Below are positions 4,945-8,078 of a stretch of 8,078 nt of DNA, piece by piece. Origin of the DNA: Thermoplasmata archaeon (GTDB lineage Archaea > Thermoplasmatota > Thermoplasmata > Thermoplasmatales > Thermoplasmataceae). The notes beneath the pieces were generated by a model. The model did not search any database and was not told the origin of the DNA. It saw nothing but the letters and a program-made list of their open reading frames with translations. The position numbers and the translations under genes are program-made. The stretch lies in contig JAJZOK010000157.1 of the NCBI GenBank assembly GCA_021811525.1, positions 1-8,078 on the forward strand, in the 5' to 3' direction. Each line of letters begins with the position of its first letter. Within the stretch, counting starts at the first letter, position 1.

Positions 4945-6036
4945 ATGAATAAGAGTCTTAAAATAATATCAGTGGTGGCAGTTGTGGCAATAATCGCAGC
5001 TTCTGCTGCAGGCTACAGCTATTTTGCCAACAATAGTGTGGGGAACAAGAGCAAGAGCTCTGCGCTGACCCCAGTGTACAATGTAAAAGTAGCAGAAGCC
5101 AATGGATCCGTGGTGAATTTCAACCTTTCAAGCGTTGGAGGGTATGCATATGTTCCATCAAGCAACGGGACATGGTATCTTAACAGCACACTTTCCAGAA
5201 TTGTAACTTTGATCCCATCGGTTACTGCCACCCTTTACGCATTGCACGCATATTCGGATGTCGTTGGTGTTGATCAATATTCAACCTACCCCACGCCTAC
5301 GAAGAACGTTACCGTGTTCAATGTTCAGGTTGGTAGCCTTCCCATTGAGTCAATTACTAACCTAACTCCAGATATGGTCGTAGATACTACCGGCACTTTC
5401 AGCACACAGCAGTTGAACCAGCTGGTTAATGTCCTTCATATACCGTACCTTGTCCTGAATCCTGGAAATATTTCACAGATAGAGAACCAGAACAGTGTGC
5501 TAGGTTACCTGACGAACACTTCAAATAATGCAGGCGTGATAAATGGCTGGATGAATGCCAACCTCAACAATCTGTCCAAAGATCTCAGCAACATTTCAAC
5601 AGCATCTGAGAAGACTGTGTTTTATTATCTCTATCCTGCCTCGGGAGGCGTTTATACGGTTGGTCCGGGGAGTTTTGTAAATAACGAAATGCAAATTGCA
5701 CACCTCAAGAATGTTGTCAATATCAGCGGATATCCTTCAGTGACCAGCTCCTTTGTCATAAATGCATCACCGGAATACGTCCTGCTTGATCAGTATGTGA
5801 ACGAGTCCACACTGAATCAGACAATTCCAGGCCTCAATGCCACTAAGAATGGAACCGTAGTTGATGTGGCCAATGACACTTTCTTCACCGAACCGAACTT
5901 CAGGATAATATATTCAATATACTGGCTTGCGCAACAATTCTACCCAAATAACGTCAATCTGACTGATGTAATAAATTTCAACAATTTTACACATCTTGGT
6001 CTCGCGCAAAATCCTGAGACAGGAGTAAACTCATAA
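4945..6036 (+). CDS. Extracytoplasmic substrate-binding protein of an iron-chelate/heme/cobalamin ABC importer
   Basis: A 363-residue protein anchored or exported by an N-terminal hydrophobic segment (about residues 6-27) after MNKSLK. There is no cysteine anywhere, so it is not a lipoprotein; it is probably held by an uncleaved helix. A Ser/Asn-rich linker leads to a BtuF/FepB-type domain beginning near residue 84: SRIVTLIPSVTATLYALHAYSDVVGVDQYSTYP matches the R-I-V-S-L-x-P-S-x-T-E start of the family, and VGSLPIESITNLTPDMVVDT corresponds to the VG..P.....I..L.PDLV strand-helix unit. About 21 N-x-S/T sequons are present, indicating a heavily glycosylated surface protein, typical of acidophilic archaea. 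It delivers substrate to the permease encoded next; its stop overlaps that ATG by one base. The family covers Fe-siderophore, heme and B12 carriers, so the substrate stays open. Confidence 0.85.
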   Translation: MNKSLKIISVVAVVAIIAASAAGYSYFANNSVGNKSKSSALTPVYNVKVAEANGSVVNFNLSSVGGYAYVPSSNGTWYLNSTLSRIVTLIPSVTATLYALHAYSDVVGVDQYSTYPTPTKNVTVFNVQVGSLPIESITNLTPDMVVDTTGTFSTQQLNQLVNVLHIPYLVLNPGNISQIENQNSVLGYLTNTSNNAGVINGWMNANLNNLSKDLSNISTASEKTVFYYLYPASGGVYTVGPGSFVNNEMQIAHLKNVVNISGYPSVTSSFVINASPEYVLLDQYVNESTLNQTIPGLNATKNGTVVDVANDTFFTEPNFRIIYSIYWLAQQFYPNNVNLTDVINFNNFTHLGLAQNPETGVNS

Positions 6037-7106
6037 TGGTGGATGCGGAAATTAACGAGAAGGTGCACTGGAGGCTTTCGCTTTTTGTCACAAAGACTGC
6101 ACTCCTCTTTGCCTTTCTTGTAATTTCCATAATATATTCCACTTTTATTGGATCAGTCTATATTCCTGTTTCAAGCATTTCTGAAATTTACCTTAAGCAG
6201 ATACCATTCTTGGGAAACTTCATTTCCGCGGGCTACACTTCCACACAATATGAGATAATAGTACTTGTCAGGGAACCTGAAATTCTGGCCGCAGTTATTG
6301 TGGGAGCGGCACTTGCCATAGGTGGAACATCGGTGCAGAGCGTGTTCAGGAACCCAATTACTGAACCGTACATAATTGGAATATCCAGTGGAGCCACACT
6401 GGGGGCTGTGATCGCTCTAGCCACGAATACGGGGATATTCGGCGTTTACTCGGTACAGATCCTGTCCTTCATAACATCCCTATTGGTAGTGTTGAGCGTC
6501 TATTTCCTGTCTTTCAGGACAGGCAGGGTCCCACCAATATACCTGCTTCTTATGGGAATTGCAATTTCACTTTTCATATCGGCACTTGTGGGGCTGATCC
6601 TGTTTTCCAACCTGCGGCTGCAGAATGAAGCTTTTGCATGGCTTCTTGGCTCCCTCAGCGGGATTACATGGCAGGAACTTGGCCTTGTTTCCCTGCTTGT
6701 CATTGCATCCAGCCTGATCCTGAGTACTCTGTGGAAGGAACTTGACGCGCTGCAGATGGGAGAAGCCCATGCCAGGTCCATTGGGGTGAATGTTGAAAAA
6801 ACCAAATTACTGGCGTTGCTCGTTACAACAATAGGGGTGTCAGCAGCTGTTTCCATTAGCGGACTAATTGGGTTTGTAGGGCTTGTGATGCCTCACCTGG
6901 CCCGGATCATGTTTGGTGGATCCAACCGGAAAGTACTACCAATGTCTGCCATTCTTGGAGGCATTTTCCTTCTCCTTTCGGACGACCTCGCACGATCTGT
7001 TATACGAAATGAGGTGCTTCCTGTGGGAATAATCACAGGACTGATTGGAGTGCCGTTCTTCATGTATATGCTCTCAAGGATTTCCAGGGGCAATTATGTT
7101 ACTTGA
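6036..7106 (+). CDS. FecCD/BtuC-family ABC importer permease
   Basis: A 356-residue integral membrane protein, a typical length for the about ten-helix FecCD permeases that form the channel of iron-siderophore, heme and cobalamin importers. Family landmarks are in order: REPEILAAVIVGAALAIGGTSVQSVFRNPITEPYIIGISSGATLGA (79-124, matching R.PR...A...GA.LA..G...Q...RNPLA.P...G.S.GA), LLGSLSG (203-209), MGEAHARSIGVNVEKTK (241-257), SGLIGFVGLVMPHLAR (275-290), which contacts the ATPase, and LPVGIITGLIGVPFFMYML (328-346). A somewhat long hydrophilic N-terminus precedes the first helix. AGGAG at 6021-6025 is its Shine-Dalgarno and the ATG overlaps the upstream TAA (TAATG), indicating translational coupling. 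A single permease gene implies a homodimer. Confidence 0.95.
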   Translation: MVDAEINEKVHWRLSLFVTKTALLFAFLVISIIYSTFIGSVYIPVSSISEIYLKQIPFLGNFISAGYTSTQYEIIVLVREPEILAAVIVGAALAIGGTSVQSVFRNPITEPYIIGISSGATLGAVIALATNTGIFGVYSVQILSFITSLLVVLSVYFLSFRTGRVPPIYLLLMGIAISLFISALVGLILFSNLRLQNEAFAWLLGSLSGITWQELGLVSLLVIASSLILSTLWKELDALQMGEAHARSIGVNVEKTKLLALLVTTIGVSAAVSISGLIGFVGLVMPHLARIMFGGSNRKVLPMSAILGGIFLLLSDDLARSVIRNEVLPVGIITGLIGVPFFMYMLSRISRGNYVT

Positions 7107-7845
7107 GATACAACACCTGAATTTCCGCAATGGAAACTTTTCCCTCCACGATGTTTCTCTTTCAATTCCGGACGGGTCCATACTTGGAATAGGCGGCCAG
7201 AATGGATCTGGGAAGTCAACCCTACTGAAGCTCATGTACGGATTCCATAAGCCAAATAGTGGAACAATCAGACTGGACAGTATTCCCCTGCAAAGTCTTT
7301 CCACAAGAGAAATATCCCGGAAAATTGCCGTTGTCAACCAGGAAATATCAGATCCATTCAACTTCACTGCCCTTGATGTTGTGAAACTTTCCGGGTACTC
7401 TAGGACGGATGATGATATCACCCCTGAGAATGCTTTGGAAACTTGTGGAATAACTCATCTCTCCAACAGAGTTTTCTCCGAACTGAGCGGAGGCGAAAAA
7501 AGACTCGTTACTATTGCTGCAGCGATATACCAGGATGCAAGAATAATTCTAATGGATGAACCAACTGCATTTCTGGATGTTGACAAGGAATATACTGTCA
7601 GGAAAATTATCCATAATCTGAGGGAAAAGGGCAAGACCATTGTGCTTGTTTTGCACGATATCAACATGCTGAACAGCGTTTGCAGTCATGTCGTGCTCCT
7701 GAGAGATGGGGGCGTCATTGCATGCGGAACGACGGACGAGGTTCTGGTTCTAGAAAATCTCGAAAATGCATATTCAGTAAAATTCCGAATATTGGAAGAT
7801 GCGGGGCCTTACAAATTCGCCCCTGCAGAAAAGTACTTCAGGTAG
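7096..7845 (+). CDS. ABC importer ATP-binding protein (FecE/BtuD type)
   Basis: A 249-residue nucleotide-binding subunit with all motifs intact: Walker A GGQNGSGKST (33-42; K40), Q-loop Q82 in VVNQE, signature LSGGEKR (130-136), Walker B IILMDEP (150-156; catalytic E155), D-loop FLDVD and H-loop H187 in LVLHD. It should sit on the cytoplasmic side and drive the FecCD permease encoded immediately upstream. The Walker A has Q35 where most importer ATPases have proline; the catalytic positions are unaffected. The ATG at 7096 is chosen because the domain starts there (LLEIQHLNFRNG). The frame extends to 7045, but those 17 extra codons encode cysteine-rich residues unlike the family and lie within the permease. 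It overlaps the permease by 11 bases, so the two are coupled. Its last eight bases overlap the convergent transposase end. Confidence 0.93.
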   Translation: MLLEIQHLNFRNGNFSLHDVSLSIPDGSILGIGGQNGSGKSTLLKLMYGFHKPNSGTIRLDSIPLQSLSTREISRKIAVVNQEISDPFNFTALDVVKLSGYSRTDDDITPENALETCGITHLSNRVFSELSGGEKRLVTIAAAIYQDARIILMDEPTAFLDVDKEYTVRKIIHNLREKGKTIVLVLHDINMLNSVCSHVVLLRDGGVIACGTTDEVLVLENLENAYSVKFRILEDAGPYKFAPAEKYFR

Positions 7846-8077
7846 GTTGCTCGCTTGGTAATGGATACGCAGACTGATCCGTGAGATATCTTTCCATGAT
7901 TTCGTTGGGAGTGGTTACCCGGTTGTCCAGCCTGTTTATGATGGGCCGGTTATTGTACCAGTACATGAAATTGTCTGCACTGCTGAACGTCCACCTGAAT
8001 TTGTCATAATTCTGCCAAAGTCTTGAAAGGGCAAGATGGACTCTGTTTCCATGCTTGTCAGCTTCGACATTCTCGAT
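7838..8077 (-). CDS. C-terminal part of a DDE transposase/integrase-core protein, cut by window edge
   Basis: The minus-strand frame entering at 8077 is open for 79 codons and ends with TGA at 7840-7838. It contains HGNRVHLALSRLWQNYDKF, then FMYWYNNRPIINRLDN and TPNEIMERYL. The WYN-x-RP-I-I-N-x-L ... TP-x-E pattern is the usual C-terminal end of retroviral-integrase-like (rve) DDE transposases, after the catalytic glutamate. It therefore represents an insertion sequence or a remnant extending rightward out of the window. The exact IS family cannot be fixed from the tail alone. It is convergent with the importer operon and overlaps the ATPase stop codon. No terminal inverted repeat could be recognised beyond its stop. 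Whether the gene is intact is unknown because its N-terminus lies outside. Confidence 0.75.
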   Translation of the reverse strand: MENVEADKHGNRVHLALSRLWQNYDKFRWTFSSADNFMYWYNNRPIINRLDNRVTTPNEIMERYLTDQSAYPLPSEQPT

Positions 8078-8078
8078 G

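Noticed and set aside
7045..7095. 17-codon N-terminal extension of the ABC ATPase
   Set aside because: It lies within the permease coding region and adds residues unlike the family; the ATG at 7096 starts exactly at the domain.
1..8078. CRISPR array, tRNA genes, origin of replication
   Set aside because: No regularly spaced repeats, tRNA cloverleaf or origin-like repeat cluster was seen; the only short repeats are the operator half-sites near 4862-4911.

Overview
The window looks like chromosomal DNA from a Thermoplasmata archaeon, probably an acidophilic Thermoplasmatales relative. The evidence is an archaeal-type SRP RNA with a 5'/3' closing helix and a TGTNR loop, an archaeal RibL-type FAD synthase, BRE/TATA-like promoters with short or absent leaders, a TPP riboswitch in front of an MFS transporter (an arrangement known from Thermoplasmatales), and an extracytoplasmic binding protein packed with N-glycosylation sequons. 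Assignment to a genus is not possible from the sequence alone.

Layout. Positions 1-198 (-) hold the N-terminal 66 codons of an FAD synthase (ribL), cut by the window edge. A divergent promoter region follows, then a RimI/Ard1-like N-acetyltransferase (351-806, +, TTG start). It meets an HD-domain phosphohydrolase (803-1966, -) tail to tail with interlocked stop codons. Directly upstream of the HD gene on the same strand is the SRP RNA gene (about 1995-2297, -), whose sequence happens to stay open in the HD reading frame. A phosphotransferase of the APH/choline kinase fold (2373-3347, +) is divergent from the SRP RNA and converges on an MFS transporter (3356-4603, -) with 8 bp between their stop codons.

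The MFS gene is preceded by a complete TPP riboswitch aptamer (4690-4770, -), which makes it a predicted thiamine or thiamine-precursor importer. The intergenic region 4604-4944 also carries, on the other strand, the control region of a three-gene ABC importer operon: a TATA box, an array of alternating AAGTGAA/TTCACTT half-sites, a second perfect palindrome and a Shine-Dalgarno site. The operon encodes a glycoprotein-like binding protein (4945-6036), a FecCD/BtuC-type permease (6036-7106) and an ATPase (7096-7845), with start and stop codons overlapping. It should import an iron chelate, heme or cobalamin; the sequence does not decide which. At the right edge, the C-terminal 79 codons of a DDE transposase/integrase (7838-8077, -) overlap the ATPase stop codon, marking the border of a mobile element.

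Taken together, the right two thirds of the window is a small nutrient-acquisition locus: a TPP-sensing vitamin transporter and a metal-chelate or cobalamin importer divergently transcribed from one compact regulatory region. The left third is housekeeping (FAD synthesis, protein acetylation, protein targeting RNA, nucleotide hydrolysis). Nothing here amounts to a clearly novel multi-gene system; the most interesting signals are in the non-coding DNA.
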